Shown piece by piece: positions 24,266 to 34,094 of a stretch of 64,000 nucleotides of DNA; positions within the stretch are counted from its first letter, which is position 1; every line of letters starts with the position of its first letter. The DNA comes from Micromonospora sp. PLK6-60 (GTDB taxonomy: Bacteria > Actinomycetota > Actinomycetes > Mycobacteriales > Micromonosporaceae). Position numbers and translations under genes: made by a program. The stretch covers positions 1-64,000 of the forward strand of contig NZ_JAIOAA010000004.1 of assembly GCF_019890675.1 (NCBI RefSeq). The letters run 5' to 3'. Below the pieces are notes generated by a model. The model had not been told where the DNA came from, ran no database searches, and saw only the letters and a program-made list of their open reading frames with translations.

Positions 24266-27052
24266 TCAGCCGGTGTTGCGCATGCCGGCGGCGATGCCGT
24301 TGACGGTGGTGAGCAGGGCCCGCTCCAGGGCGGTGCCGTCGCTCGGCGGGCGCCGGCCGCCCGGCGCGGTGGCCACCGCCCGCCCGGCCGCCCCGGAGTC
24401 CCGGTACTGGCGCAGCAGTGCCACCTGGAGGTGGTGCAGCGGCTCCAGGTAGGTGTCCCGCACCGCCAGGGTGCGCTGGAGCACCGGCGAGCCCTCCAGC
24501 AGGGCCGGGGAGGCGGTGATCGCCAGCACCTCCCGCTTGGTCAGCTCGTACTCCTCCTCGATCTTCGCGAAGATCGGGTGGAGCGGCTTCGGGACCAGGG
24601 TCTCGACGTACCGGCGGGCTATGGTCAGGTCGGTCTTGGTCAGCATCATCTCCACGTTCGACAGGAACGTGCGGAAGAAGTGCCAGCTGCGATACATCTC
24701 GGCGAGCACGTCCTCCAGCCCGGCCTCCCGGGCGGCGGCCAGGCCGGTGCCCACGCCGAACCAGCCGGGCACGATCTGCCGGGTCTGCGTCCAGCCGAAC
24801 ACCCACGGGATGGCCCGCAGGCCGGACAGGCCGGCGCCGGTGTTCGGCCGCTTCGCCGGCCGGGAGCCGATGTTCAGCTGGCCGAGCAACTCGGTCGGGG
24901 TGGACGCCCAGAAGTACGCCGGCAGGTCCGGGTCCTCGACCAGCGACCGGTAGCGTCCGTACGCCGCCTCGGACACCACGTCCATCGCCGCGTCCCAGCG
25001 CTCCAGCATCTCGGCGGGCTGCCGGGGCGCGGTGTGCAGCAGCGTGGCCTGGAGCACCGCGGCCACGGTCAGCTCCAGGTTCTCCCGGGCCAGGGCGGGC
25101 AGGGTGTACTTGTCGGAGATGACCTCGCCCTGCTCGGTCACCTTGATCGCGCCGTCCAGAGTGCCGTACGGCTGGGCCAGGATCGCCTCGTGCGTCGGAC
25201 CGCCGCCACGCCCCACGGTGCCGCCGCGACCGTGGAAGAGCCGCAGGTGTACGCCGTGCCGGGCGGCCACGTCGCGCAGCGCCCGCTGGGCCCGGTGGAT
25301 GGACCACTGGCTGGTGGTGATGCCGGCCTCCTTGTTGGAGTCGGAGTAGCCGAGCATCACCTCCTGCACGTCCCCGCGGGCGGCCACCAGCGCCCGGTAC
25401 GCCGGCAGCGACAGCAGCTCGTCCAGCAGCTCGCCGCCGGCGTTCAGCTCGGCGGGGGTCTCCAGCAGCGGCACGAAGCCGACCCGGGCCCGCCCGGTGT
25501 GCACGTCGACCAGGCCGGCCTCGCGGGCCAGCACCACGGCGGCGAGCACGTCGTCCACGCCGAGGGTCATCGAGATGATGTACGACTCGATCACCTCGCC
25601 GCCGAACCGGTCCTGCGCCTCGCGGATGGTGCCGAACACGTCGAACGTCTTGCGCGCGTTCTCGGTCAACGGGGTGTCCAGCGCGGAGAGCGGGCGCCGC
25701 CCGGCCAGCTCGTCGGCGAGGAGCTTGGTGCGTTCCAGCCGGCTCAGCGCCGGGTAGTCGGACACCTCACCGACGGCCGCGTAGAGCTGGGCGAGGACCG
25801 CGTGGTGCGCCTCGGCGTGCTCACGGACGTCCATGGTCGCCAGGTGCAGGCCGAACGCGGAGACGGTACGGATCGTCGAGGCGAGCCGGCCGACGGCGGT
25901 GAGCTGCCCGGAGTTGCGGGCCAGCGAGGCGCGCAGCAGCTCCAGGTCGGCGATCAGCTCGGTTGACCCCTGGTAGTCGCGGCCCGGCACGTGCGGGGTG
26001 CCGGCGCGCAGCCGCTCCCGGGTGTTGGCCAGCTTCGCCTTCACGCAGCGGGCCTTGAGCCGGTACGGCTCCTCGGCGTTGACCCGGCGGAACCGGGGCG
26101 CCACCTCGGGCAGGGCGTCCAGGTCGGCGGCGAGGCTGGCGGAGAGGTCGAGCGAGACGGCGCGCAGCCGGCGGGAGACGGAGACCTCGTTGATCAGCTC
26201 GTCCATCGCCGTCTCGGTGGCGGCGATGCCGTGCTCGTGCTGGATCGCCAGCACCTCGCGGGTGACCAGCGGGGTGACGAACGGGTTGCCGTCCCGGTCG
26301 CCGCCGATCCAGGTGCCGAAGGTCAGCGGCCGGGCCGTGGGCGAGGTCTCCACCCCGAGGGTGCGCAGCGTGTCGGCGAGGTCGTCGAGCACCTGCGGGG
26401 CGGCCTCGGCGTGCAGGTCGCGCAGGTAGTAGATGGCGTTGCGGGCCTCGTCGGTCGGGTCCGGCCGGTCCAGCCGCAGCTCGTCGGTCTGCCACATCAG
26501 GTCGAGCAGCTCGGCGAGCCGCCGGTTCGCCGGCCCCTCGTCGCTGGCCCCGTAGAGGATGGCGTTGGCGGTCTCGGCGTCCAGCTCGTCGGCGATCGCG
26601 CGCAGCTTGGACAGGATCGACCGGCGGGCCGCCTCGGTGGGGTGGGCGGTGAAGACCGGGCGGACGGCGAGCCGCCGGGCGGCGGCGGCGATCTCCTCGG
26701 CCGGCACCCCGCGCTCGGCGATCATCTTGGCCGCCTGGTCCAGCCAGCCGCCGTGGGTGGCCCGGCGCCGGCGCAGGTCGCGGGCCCGGTGCACCTGCTC
26801 GGTGATGTTGGCCAGGTGGAAGTAGGTGGAGAAGGCCCGGGCCAGCTTGGTGCCGGTGGTGACGTCGAGGCCGCCGAGGCGCTGGGCGGCGGCCGGGGCG
26901 TCGGAGCGTACCTGGGCGCGGATCTCCTCGACCAGGTCGAGCAGCGGGCGGCCCTCCTGGCGGGCCAGGGTCTGCCCGAGCAGGGTGCCGAGCCGGCGGA
27001 TGTCGGCCCGCAGGGCGGCGTCGGGGCCGTCGTGGTCGTGCTGGTCGGTCAC
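24266..27052 (-). CDS. ppc: Phosphoenolpyruvate carboxylase
   Basis: Anaplerotic enzyme of 928 residues converting PEP and bicarbonate to oxaloacetate. Landmarks: the catalytic His137 in [24 protein letters not shown], the [11 protein letters not shown] site, the glycine loop [28 protein letters not shown], and the C-terminal MRNTG that carries the invariant C-terminal Gly. Full length for the family. A perfect GGACAGCGCTGTCC palindrome 25 bp before the start may be an operator. Downstream it abuts the 58-bp repeat. Confidence 0.97.
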   Translation of the reverse strand: MTDQHDHDGPDAALRADIRRLGTLLGQTLARQEGRPLLDLVEEIRAQVRSDAPAAAQRLGGLDVTTGTKLARAFSTYFHLANITEQVHRARDLRRRRATHGGWLDQAAKMIAERGVPAEEIAAAARRLAVRPVFTAHPTEAARRSILSKLRAIADELDAETANAILYGASDEGPANRRLAELLDLMWQTDELRLDRPDPTDEARNAIYYLRDLHAEAAPQVLDDLADTLRTLGVETSPTARPLTFGTWIGGDRDGNPFVTPLVTREVLAIQHEHGIAATETAMDELINEVSVSRRLRAVSLDLSASLAADLDALPEVAPRFRRVNAEEPYRLKARCVKAKLANTRERLRAGTPHVPGRDYQGSTELIADLELLRASLARNSGQLTAVGRLASTIRTVSAFGLHLATMDVREHAEAHHAVLAQLYAAVGEVSDYPALSRLERTKLLADELAGRRPLSALDTPLTENARKTFDVFGTIREAQDRFGGEVIESYIISMTLGVDDVLAAVVLAREAGLVDVHTGRARVGFVPLLETPAELNAGGELLDELLSLPAYRALVAARGDVQEVMLGYSDSNKEAGITTSQWSIHRAQRALRDVAARHGVHLRLFHGRGGTVGRGGGPTHEAILAQPYGTLDGAIKVTEQGEVISDKYTLPALARENLELTVAAVLQATLLHTAPRQPAEMLERWDAAMDVVSEAAYGRYRSLVEDPDLPAYFWASTPTELLGQLNIGSRPAKRPNTGAGLSGLRAIPWVFGWTQTRQIVPGWFGVGTGLAAAREAGLEDVLAEMYRSWHFFRTFLSNVEMMLTKTDLTIARRYVETLVPKPLHPIFAKIEEEYELTKREVLAITASPALLEGSPVLQRTLAVRDTYLEPLHHLQVALLRQYRDSGAAGRAVATAPGGRRPPSDGTALERALLTTVNGIAAGMRNTG

Positions 27053-27077
27053 GTCGCGCTCCTCACGTCAGTACGAA

Positions 27078-27091
27078 GGACAGCGCTGTCC
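27078..27091. promoter_or_regulatory. Palindrome upstream of ppc
   Basis: GGACAGCGCTGTCC is a perfect 14-bp palindrome in the 128-bp space before ppc. The position fits a repressor operator or an activator site near the promoter. The regulator is unknown. Confidence 0.5.
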
Positions 27092-27180
27092 GACTCCGTC
27101 GATCGTATCCAGATCGCCCCCGATGAGCGGAAGGGCCCCGTGCTGTCGCGCCGGGCACACTGCGCGAGCCGGCCGCCCGC

Positions 27181-28221
27181 TCAGCCATCGGCGGGCCGCT
27201 CGCCGGCCGGGCCGGGCCGGCTCCGGGCGGCCCGCCGGTGGGCGTGGAAGGCCGTCGCGGTGAGCAGCCCGACCACGCCGAGCGCGGCCCACAGCAGCAG
27301 CCCGCCGAGCGGCCAGCGCCCGCCCCGCCAGTCGAAGTAGACCACCGACTTGACCAGGTCCGTGGTGAGCCCGGGCACGTTCCACCGGTGCATGCCGCGC
27401 AGGAAGCCGGGGAGGAACTCGGGGGCGGAGATGCCGCCCGAGCCGGGATTGCCGAGCACCACCAGCAGCAGGATCACCAGGCCGGTGCCGAGCAGCCCCA
27501 GCCAGCCCTGCACCGCGGCGGCCACCATCCCGGCGGCGAACGCGGCCAGCGCGCCGACCAGGGCGAGCGCCGGCACGTTGTGGTCGTAGACGTGCATGAC
27601 CGGGCCGACCAGCACCGCCGCGATGATCCCGAGCAGCGCGGCGTGCACCGCGAGGGTGGCGATCCGCAGGCCGGCGCGGCGCAGGTTGCCGGGGCTGGTG
27701 CCGAGCGAGACGCCCAGCGCGGTGGAGGCCAGGTAGCCGCCCAGCACCAGGCCGACCGCCAGGTAGAACGGGGTGAGGCCGCGCGGGTCGCCGCTGGCGA
27801 CGGGCACCTCGTCGGTGACCTGGAGCGGCACCCCCGCCTGCCGGGTGGCCTGGGTGAGCACCTCGGTGACCACCTCGGTGGCGGCGGGCGCGGCGGCGCT
27901 GGCGGTGGCCAGCACCAGCCCGCCGCCCGGGTCGGAGTGCAGCACCGCGTACACCTCGCGGCCGTTGAGCCCGCTGATCGCCGCGCCCTGGCTGTCGTAC
28001 TCGACGGGTTTGATGATGTTGGTTCTGGTCCGGACGCCGGACATCACCGCCTGGGCGGGCTGGTCGCCGAGGACCACGCCGACCGGCAGGTCGTGCGGGT
28101 TGGGCTTGTGCAGGGCGCCGACGTAGGCCGCGATGAAGGCGGTGGCCAGCGCCAGGGTGCCGACGATCAGCGCCGCCGTACGCGGCAGCCAGTCCCGCAC
28201 CCGTTCCGACTCCTCACCCAC
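27181..28221 (-). CDS. YhgE/Pip-like six-span membrane protein
   Basis: 346 residues. One helix near residues 13-35 is followed by an extracytoplasmic domain of about 120 residues (PHDLPVGVVLGDQPAQAV, GREVYAVLHSDPGG), then five to six helices. This layout matches the YhgE/Pip and ABC-2-permease-like family, which includes phage-infection proteins and exporters of small molecules or lipids. No ATPase gene is adjacent. The GTG start is 14 bp from a truncated 58-bp repeat. The exact function is unknown. Confidence 0.7.
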   Translation of the reverse strand: MGEESERVRDWLPRTAALIVGTLALATAFIAAYVGALHKPNPHDLPVGVVLGDQPAQAVMSGVRTRTNIIKPVEYDSQGAAISGLNGREVYAVLHSDPGGGLVLATASAAAPAATEVVTEVLTQATRQAGVPLQVTDEVPVASGDPRGLTPFYLAVGLVLGGYLASTALGVSLGTSPGNLRRAGLRIATLAVHAALLGIIAAVLVGPVMHVYDHNVPALALVGALAAFAAGMVAAAVQGWLGLLGTGLVILLLVVLGNPGSGGISAPEFLPGFLRGMHRWNVPGLTTDLVKSVVYFDWRGGRWPLGGLLLWAALGVVGLLTATAFHAHRRAARSRPGPAGERPADG

Positions 28222-28234
28222 GCCGCCAGCCTAG

Positions 28235-28281
28235 GTAAGGAGGGGCACCCTATTAACGCTTTCCGCATAGCAGGGGCCCCT
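28235..28281. repeat. 58-bp repeat, copy 3, truncated at one end
   Basis: GTAAGGAGGGGCACCCTATT, AACGCTTTCCGCATAGCAGGGGCCCCTG. The outer CCGCTTAACAC end is missing. It lies downstream of the cyclase-like gene and just upstream of the YhgE-like gene. Confidence 0.8.
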
Positions 28282-28303
28282 GACCACTCCCACGCCCCAC
28301 CTC

Positions 28304-28356
28304 GCAGATCTTGGCGAGTTGTCGTCAGCTGCGAACGGTAAGTCGCCAAGATCTGC
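28304..28356. repeat. 14-bp inverted repeat with 25-nt loop
   Basis: GCAGATCTTGGCGA and TCGCCAAGATCTGC pair perfectly. It sits beside the truncated 58-bp repeat, after the cyclase-like gene. It could be a terminator or a dispersed palindromic element of the same general kind as the one at 13492. Confidence 0.75.
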
Positions 28357-28391
28357 CGCCTCTGCGGGCTGCGGGGCGGCCGGGGGCTGCC

Positions 28392-29084
28392 TCAGCCCTC
28401 GATCACGGCGAAGGCGCGGACCGGGAAGCTGTCCATGCCGGCGATCATCGGGGGCGCGGCGGTGAACCGGAACCCGTCCACCGGCAGCGCGTCCAGGTTG
28501 GTCAGGTGCTCCACCACCGGGATGCCGGCGCCCAGTAGCGCGCTGTGCGCGGGCCGGCGCCCCTCGGCCGCCGGGCTGCTGTCGTCGATGTTGACCGAGT
28601 CGATGCCGACCAGGGCCGCGCCCGCCGCCGCCAACCACTCGGCGGCCTCGCCGGTCAGGTACGGGTGGCTGGGGTCGCCGTACCGGTCGGTGCCGAAGTG
28701 GGCGTCCCAGCCGGTACGCAGCAGCACCGCCCGGCCGGCGACCTCGTGCGGCGCGAGCAGCGCCAGGTCCACCGCCCGCGTCCCCTCGGGCAGCGCCACC
28801 AGCAGGCCGGGCAGGTCGGCGAGCCGGTCCAGCGGCATCCCGCCGAGGTCGACGCCGCCCGCCCAGCGGTGCGAGGGCATATCGACGTACGTGCCGGTGT
28901 TGCCGATCATGGTGATCTCGCCGACGTGGAACTCGGTGCCGGGCGCGTAGTTGGCGCGGGACGCCTCGCGGGTCAACCACTCCCGGATCGTCGGGCCCGG
29001 CCAGCCCGGATAGGTGGTCATCCCGTCGCTGATCACATGACTCAGCTCGACCAGTCGCCGCCCGGCCCCCGCACGTCGGTCCAT
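28392..29084 (-). CDS. Cyclase / kynurenine-formamidase-like protein with altered metal site
   Basis: 230 residues with the fold landmarks of the cyclase family (LVELSHVISDGMTTYPGWPGP near the start, VGIDSVNIDDSS, LGAGIPVVEHLTNLDALP). Kynurenine formamidases and isatin hydrolases carry HxGTHxD, whose His and Asp residues bind the metal. Here the equivalent region reads GNTGTYVDMPSH, so both His are replaced (Asn and Tyr) while Asp and the later His remain. It may use another metal site, another chemistry, or be a non-catalytic relative. The ATG at MDRRAGAGRRLVELS fits the domain; longer readings are unlikely. Confidence 0.8.
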   Translation of the reverse strand: MDRRAGAGRRLVELSHVISDGMTTYPGWPGPTIREWLTREASRANYAPGTEFHVGEITMIGNTGTYVDMPSHRWAGGVDLGGMPLDRLADLPGLLVALPEGTRAVDLALLAPHEVAGRAVLLRTGWDAHFGTDRYGDPSHPYLTGEAAEWLAAAGAALVGIDSVNIDDSSPAAEGRRPAHSALLGAGIPVVEHLTNLDALPVDGFRFTAAPPMIAGMDSFPVRAFAVIEG

Positions 29085-29357
29085 GCCGGCACTCGACCAC
29101 GGGCCGAGCCATCGGTCAAGGGCGATCCGGAGCGGCGCCGTACGCGGGGCAGGGGGGTGCGTCACGTACGGCGCCGTCCTGGGTGCCCGGCGACCGGCTG
29201 GCGCCGGGGGTGCGGCCCCGGGGGAGCGGGCTCCCGGGCCCCCCCGAACAGGCCCGCGTTCCCGCGTCGCCGGTACGGCGCACCCCGGGGCGACACGGTC
29301 CATCGTCGCCCCGGGGCGCGTTCCCGTTCTTGAACTTTCTTGCTCGCTTCGCCGCGC

Positions 29358-29408
29358 CTCAAGGACCGCCGCGACTCAAGGACCGCCGGGGCCCAAGGAC
29401 CGCCGGGA
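29358..29408. repeat. Three tandem 17-bp units at the araC-type gene end
   Basis: CTCAAGGACCGCCGCGA, CTCAAGGACCGCCGGGG, CCCAAGGACCGCCGGGA. The stop codon of the regulator gene and its last residues (RRSLGPGGP) lie inside the repeats. The 17-bp period shifts frame, so copy-number change alters the C-terminus. Confidence 0.85.
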
Positions 29409-30305
29409 CTCGGCCGTGGTGAGCAGTCGGCGCAGCCGGGCCGGCGGGTGGCCCACCTGGGCGCGCAGCACCCGGGTCAGGTGCGCCTGGTCGGCGAAGC
29501 CGTACTCGCTGGCCAGCGCGCCCAGCGGGCGGTCCTCCGGCTCGGCGAGGGTGTCCAGCACCGCGCGGACCCGCAGCCGGTTCCGGTACGCGGTCAGACT
29601 GCTGCCGGTCATCCGCTGGAAGACCCGGCTCAGGTGGTGCGGTGAGGCGCCCACCTCGCGGGCGACCTCCGCCAGGCCGAGGGTGAAGTCGGAGTGGGCG
29701 AGCACCTCGCGGGCCCGGTCGGCGAGCCGCCGGTGGGCCGCCAGGGTGGCCGGGCGGCGGGACACCGCCCGCTCGACGTCCGCCTCCGGCCCGCCCGCCG
29801 AGAGCCCGCTGTATTCGAAGAGCCGGGCCAGGAACCGGTGCAGCCGCTCGGCCGCCTCGAACCCGTCCAGCCCGCGCCGGAACTCGGCGACCAGCATCCG
29901 GTGCGCCAGGTCGAAGGAGGCGTCGGACGAGCCGTCCCAGCCGTCGCGTTCCAGCCAGCGCGCCGCGTCGCCGCGGCCCGCCAGCACCCCCGGGTCGATC
30001 TCCAGGCAGGTGTACGAGTCGCCGCAGCCGTACGGGTGGGCCACCCGCAGCTCGTCGCCGGGCCGGGTGAGGGTCACCGAGGTGGCGTCCGCCAGGCCGT
30101 CGCGGCCGTTGAGCCATTTCCGGTACGCCCCGGAGCGGCCAAGGGTGATTTTGTGCCGGTCCTCGGCGACCACCGGCGTCCACCCGTGGTTCTCGACGAT
30201 GCACCGCACCTGATAGATGAGCATCCCCTCGGGGTGGCCGAGCACCCGCCAGCGGGCGGGCGTGGTCTTGCGGCGCGGATCACTGCCGGTTCCCTCCGCG
30301 GGCAT
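29376..30305 (-). CDS. AraC family transcriptional regulator
   Basis: 309 residues. The N-terminal part is a cupin-like sensor region (ITLGRSGAYRKWLNG, AHPYGCGDSYTCLEIDPGV). The C-terminal HTH_18 domain has both helix-turn-helix units: FTLGLAEVAREVGASPHHLSRVFQRMTGSS and RPLGALASEYGFADQAHLTRVLRAQVGHPPARLRRLL. The start MPAEGTGSD is preceded by GGAGG at short spacing; MLIYQVRC 27 codons later is an alternative. It lies divergent from mfd. Targets and effector are unknown. The extreme C-terminus is encoded by tandem repeats. Confidence 0.88.
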   Translation of the reverse strand: MPAEGTGSDPRRKTTPARWRVLGHPEGMLIYQVRCIVENHGWTPVVAEDRHKITLGRSGAYRKWLNGRDGLADATSVTLTRPGDELRVAHPYGCGDSYTCLEIDPGVLAGRGDAARWLERDGWDGSSDASFDLAHRMLVAEFRRGLDGFEAAERLHRFLARLFEYSGLSAGGPEADVERAVSRRPATLAAHRRLADRAREVLAHSDFTLGLAEVAREVGASPHHLSRVFQRMTGSSLTAYRNRLRVRAVLDTLAEPEDRPLGALASEYGFADQAHLTRVLRAQVGHPPARLRRLLTTAESRRSLGPGGP

Positions 30306-30437
30306 CCTTCCTCCCGGGTGCTCGTCGCCTCCGTGGCGGCCGATCGTTCCCGAGAGAGATAGTGTCGACCCGGAGGACCCCCCGTCCAGCCCGGGCGCGG
30401 GGTGATCGTCGTGTCTGCGCCTGGAAGTGATGACCAC

Positions 30438-33400
30438 ATGCTCACCGGCCTCTTCTCCGCCGCTCTGGTCGACCCGGCCCTGACCAGGGCACGCGACCTG
30501 GCCCGCTCCGGCGCGGCCGCGGTCGACGGGCTCGACCTGACCGCGCCCGCGGCACTGCGCCCGTTCGCGGTCGCGGCGGTCGCCGCCGACGAGCCCGCCG
30601 GTGGGGCGGGGCGACCGGTGCTGGCGGTGACCGCCACCAGCCGCGAGGCCGACGACCTGGCCGCCGCGCTGGGCAGCCTGCTGCCGGCCGAGCAGGTGGC
30701 CGTCTTCCCCTCCTGGGAGACGCTGCCCCACGAGCGGCTGTCGCCGCGCTCCGACACGGTCGGTCGCCGGCTCGCCGTCCTGCGCCGGCTGGCCCATCCC
30801 GGGTCCGCCGACGCGCACGGCCGCACCGGGCCGCTCCGGGTGGTCGTCGCCCCGGTCCGCTCGCTGCTCCAGCCGCAGCTCAAGGGGCTCGGCGACCTGG
30901 AGCCGGTGCAGCTCGCCGCGGGCGACGAGGCGGACCTGGAGGTGGTCGCGCGCCGGCTCACCGACATGGCGTACGCCCGGGTGGACCTGGTCACCAAGCG
31001 CGGCGAGTTCGCCGTGCGCGGCGGCATCCTGGACGTCTTCCCACCCACCGACGAGCACCCGTCCCGGGTCGAGTTCTGGGGCGACGAGGTGGAGGAGATC
31101 CGCACCTTCGCCGTCGCCGACCAGCGCACCATCTCCGGCGTGCCGCAGCTCTGGGCGCCGCCGTGCCGGGAGCTGCTGCTCACCCCGGCCGTCCGCGAGC
31201 GCGCCGCCGCGCTCGCCGCCGAGCACCCCGAGCTGGCCGAGATCCTCGACAAGCTGGCCGAGGGCATCCCGGTCGAGGGCATGGAGTCCCTCGCGCCGGC
31301 GCTGATCGGCGCCGACGCGCTGGAACTGCTCGTCGACTGCATGCCGGCCGGCACCCACGTACTCCTCTGCGACCCGGAGCGGATCCGCACCCGGGCGCAC
31401 GACCTGGTCCGTACCTCGGACGAGTTTCTCCAGGCCAGCTGGGCCGCGGCCGCGACCGGCGGGCAGGCGCCGGTGGACCTCGGCGCCGCCGCCTTCAAGA
31501 CCCTGGCCGACGTACGCGCGGCGGCCCGCGCCCTGCGCCAGCCGTGGTGGACGCTCTCCCCGTTCGGACTGGTCGAAGCGGGCGCCGCGCCGGCCCGGCA
31601 GCCGTGGGAGGACGAGCCGACCGAGGTCGACGTCACCCCCGACGACGCCATCGCGGTGAGCCTGGCCGCGCAGCCCGCGCCGCTCTATCACGGCGAGACC
31701 GCCCGGGTGGTCGACGACCTGAAGCGCTGGGCCGGTGAGGGCTGGTCGATCGCGCTGGTCTTCGAGGGGCACGGCCCCGCCCAGCGGGCCGTCGAGGTGC
31801 TCCGCGACGCCGGTCTCGGCGCCCGACTGGTCGAGGAGGTGCCGGCCGCGCCCGTCCCCGGCGAGCCGCTGGTCTCCTGCGGCGGCCTGACCGCCGGCTT
31901 CGTCGACGAGGCGTCGAAGTTCGTGCTGCTCACCGGCAACGACGTCACCGGCGGTCGGGGCACCTCCACCCGGGACATGCGCAAGATGCCCAGCCGGCGG
32001 CGCAACACCATCGACCCGCTGGAGCTGAAGGCCGGCGACTTCGTGGTGCACGAGCAGCACGGCATCGGCCGCTACGTGGAGCTGGTGCAGCGCACCGTCA
32101 ACGGCGCGTCCCGGGAATACCTGGTCATCGAGTACGCCCCGAGCAAGCGCAACCAGCCCGGCGACCGGCTCTTCGTCCCCACCGACCAGCTCGACCAGCT
32201 CTCCCGCTACGTCGGCGGCGAGCAGCCCACGCTGCACAAGATGGGCGGCTCGGACTGGCAGAAGTCCAAGGCCCGGGCCCGCAAGGCGGTCCGCGAGATC
32301 GCCGCCCAGCTGATCCAGCTGTACGCCGCCCGCAAGGCGTCCAAGGGGCACAACTTCGGCCCGGACACCCCGTGGCAGCGGGAGCTGGAGGACGCCTTCC
32401 CCTGGCAGGAGACCCCGGACCAGCTGGCCGCCATCGAGGAGGTCAAGCGGGACATGGAGCAGACCGTCCCGATGGACCGGCTGATCTGCGGTGACGTCGG
32501 CTACGGCAAGACCGAGATCGCGGTACGGGCCGCGTTCAAGGCGGTGCAGGACGGCAAGCAGGTGGCCGTGCTGGTGCCCACCACACTGCTGGTGCAGCAG
32601 CACTACAACACGTTCGCCGAGCGGATGAGCCAGTTCCCGATCACCATCCGGCAGCTGTCCCGGTTCCAGACGCCGAAGGAGACCGAGCGGACGCTGGAGA
32701 TGGTCGCCGACGGCACCGCCGACATCGTCATCGGCACCCACCGGCTGCTCCAGGCGGCCACCCGGTTCAAGCAGCTCGGGCTGGTCATCATCGACGAGGA
32801 GCAGCGCTTCGGCGTCGAGCACAAGGAGCACCTGAAGACGCTGCGCGCCTCGGTCGACGTGCTGGCCATGTCGGCCACCCCGATCCCGCGCACCCTGGAG
32901 ATGGCGATCACCGGCATCCGGGAGATGTCGACGATCGCCACCCCGCCGGAGGAGCGGCACCCGGTGTTGACCTTCGTCGGGGCGTACGACGACCGGCAGG
33001 TGGCCGCCTCCATCCACCGCGAGCTGCTCCGCGACGGGCAGGTCTTCTACCTGCACAACCGGGTCGAGTCGATCGAGAAGGCGGCCCGCCGGATCCGGGA
33101 GCTGGTGCCCGAGGCGCGGGTCGCGGTGGCGCACGGCCAGCTGGGCGAGGAAGCGCTGGAGAAGGTGATGGTCGGCTTCTGGGAGAAGGAGTTCGACGTC
33201 CTGGTCTGCACCACCATCGTCGAGTCCGGCATCGACATCCCCAACGCCAACACGCTGATCGTGGAGCGCGCCGACCTGCTCGGCCTGGCCCAGCTGCACC
33301 AGATCCGGGGCCGGGTCGGCCGGGGCCGGGAGCGGGCGTACGCGTACTTCCTCTATCCGCCGGACAAGCCGCTCACCGAGAACGCGCACGAGCGGCTGGC

Positions 33401-34094
33401 CACCATCGCCCAGCACACCGAGCTGGGCGCCGGCATGTACGTGGCGATGAAGGACCTGGAGATCCGCGGCGCCGGCAACCTGCTCGGCGGCGAGCAGTCC
33501 GGCCACATCGAGGGCGTCGGTTTCGACCTGTACGTCCGGATGGTCGGCGAGGCGGTCTCCGCCTTCAAGGGTGAGCACCCGGAGGAGGAGACCGAGGTCA
33601 AGGTCGACCTGCCGATCGACGCGCACCTGCCGCACGACTACGTCGGGGTGGAGCGGCTGCGGCTGGAGATGTACCGCAAGCTCGCCGAGGCCCGCGATGC
33701 CGAGCGGCTGCGCGAGGTGGTCGCCGAGATGACCGACCGGTACGGCGAGCCGCCCACGCCGGTGCAGAACCTGGTCGCGGTGGCGAACTTCCGGCTGCTG
33801 GCCCGCCGGTACGGCCTCACCGACGTGTCGATGCAGGGCAAGCACATCCGGTTCGGTCCGCTGCCGCTGCCCGACTCGAAGCAGCTGCGGCTCAAGCGCT
33901 ACCACCCGGACTCGGTCTACAAGTCGGCGCTCGACCAGGTAAGCGTCCCCCGGCCGAGCACCCGCCGGGTCGGCGGCGAGCCGCTGCGCGACCAGGCGCT
34001 GCTGGAGTGGTGCGCCCAGCTCCTGAAGGATGTCCTCGGCGAGCCCGAGGAGCGGGCCGGGATTGCCCGCCCCGCAGTGGCGAGCGGACGGTGA
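30438..34094 (+). CDS. mfd: Transcription-repair coupling factor
   Basis: Large DNA translocase of about 1218 residues that removes stalled RNA polymerase and recruits UvrA. Domains in order: UvrB-like N-terminal region (PSWETLPHERLSPRSDTVGRR), the RNA-polymerase-interacting CarD-like domain (GDFVVHEQHGIGRYVELV, about residue 535 on), superfamily-2 helicase motor with Walker A GDVGYGKTE and DEEQRFG box, motif VI HQIRGRVGRGRERAYAYFL, and the C-terminal TRCF domain. ATG at 30438 with GGAAG upstream is preferred; GTG codons at 30402 and 30411 are in frame. The last 17 codons lie in a tandem duplication. Followed by lipoprotein and mazG, as in M. tuberculosis. Confidence 0.96.
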   Translation: MLTGLFSAALVDPALTRARDLARSGAAAVDGLDLTAPAALRPFAVAAVAADEPAGGAGRPVLAVTATSREADDLAAALGSLLPAEQVAVFPSWETLPHERLSPRSDTVGRRLAVLRRLAHPGSADAHGRTGPLRVVVAPVRSLLQPQLKGLGDLEPVQLAAGDEADLEVVARRLTDMAYARVDLVTKRGEFAVRGGILDVFPPTDEHPSRVEFWGDEVEEIRTFAVADQRTISGVPQLWAPPCRELLLTPAVRERAAALAAEHPELAEILDKLAEGIPVEGMESLAPALIGADALELLVDCMPAGTHVLLCDPERIRTRAHDLVRTSDEFLQASWAAAATGGQAPVDLGAAAFKTLADVRAAARALRQPWWTLSPFGLVEAGAAPARQPWEDEPTEVDVTPDDAIAVSLAAQPAPLYHGETARVVDDLKRWAGEGWSIALVFEGHGPAQRAVEVLRDAGLGARLVEEVPAAPVPGEPLVSCGGLTAGFVDEASKFVLLTGNDVTGGRGTSTRDMRKMPSRRRNTIDPLELKAGDFVVHEQHGIGRYVELVQRTVNGASREYLVIEYAPSKRNQPGDRLFVPTDQLDQLSRYVGGEQPTLHKMGGSDWQKSKARARKAVREIAAQLIQLYAARKASKGHNFGPDTPWQRELEDAFPWQETPDQLAAIEEVKRDMEQTVPMDRLICGDVGYGKTEIAVRAAFKAVQDGKQVAVLVPTTLLVQQHYNTFAERMSQFPITIRQLSRFQTPKETERTLEMVADGTADIVIGTHRLLQAATRFKQLGLVIIDEEQRFGVEHKEHLKTLRASVDVLAMSATPIPRTLEMAITGIREMSTIATPPEERHPVLTFVGAYDDRQVAASIHRELLRDGQVFYLHNRVESIEKAARRIRELVPEARVAVAHGQLGEEALEKVMVGFWEKEFDVLVCTTIVESGIDIPNANTLIVERADLLGLAQLHQIRGRVGRGRERAYAYFLYPPDKPLTENAHERLATIAQHTELGAGMYVAMKDLEIRGAGNLLGGEQSGHIEGVGFDLYVRMVGEAVSAFKGEHPEEETEVKVDLPIDAHLPHDYVGVERLRLEMYRKLAEARDAERLREVVAEMTDRYGEPPTPVQNLVAVANFRLLARRYGLTDVSMQGKHIRFGPLPLPDSKQLRLKRYHPDSVYKSALDQVSVPRPSTRRVGGEPLRDQALLEWCAQLLKDVLGEPEERAGIARPAVASGR

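Noticed and set aside
27122..27150. An eighth 58-bp repeat copy (GAGCGGAAGGGCCCCGTGCTGT)
   Set aside because: Only one GGGCCCC block and part of the spacer match; too degenerate to count.
29376..33905. A 1509-codon antisense frame covering mfd
   Set aside because: Its first 1200 codons are the GC-bias shadow of mfd, with low-complexity Arg/Gly/Asp/Gln composition and no motif. Only the last 310 codons are real (the AraC regulator).
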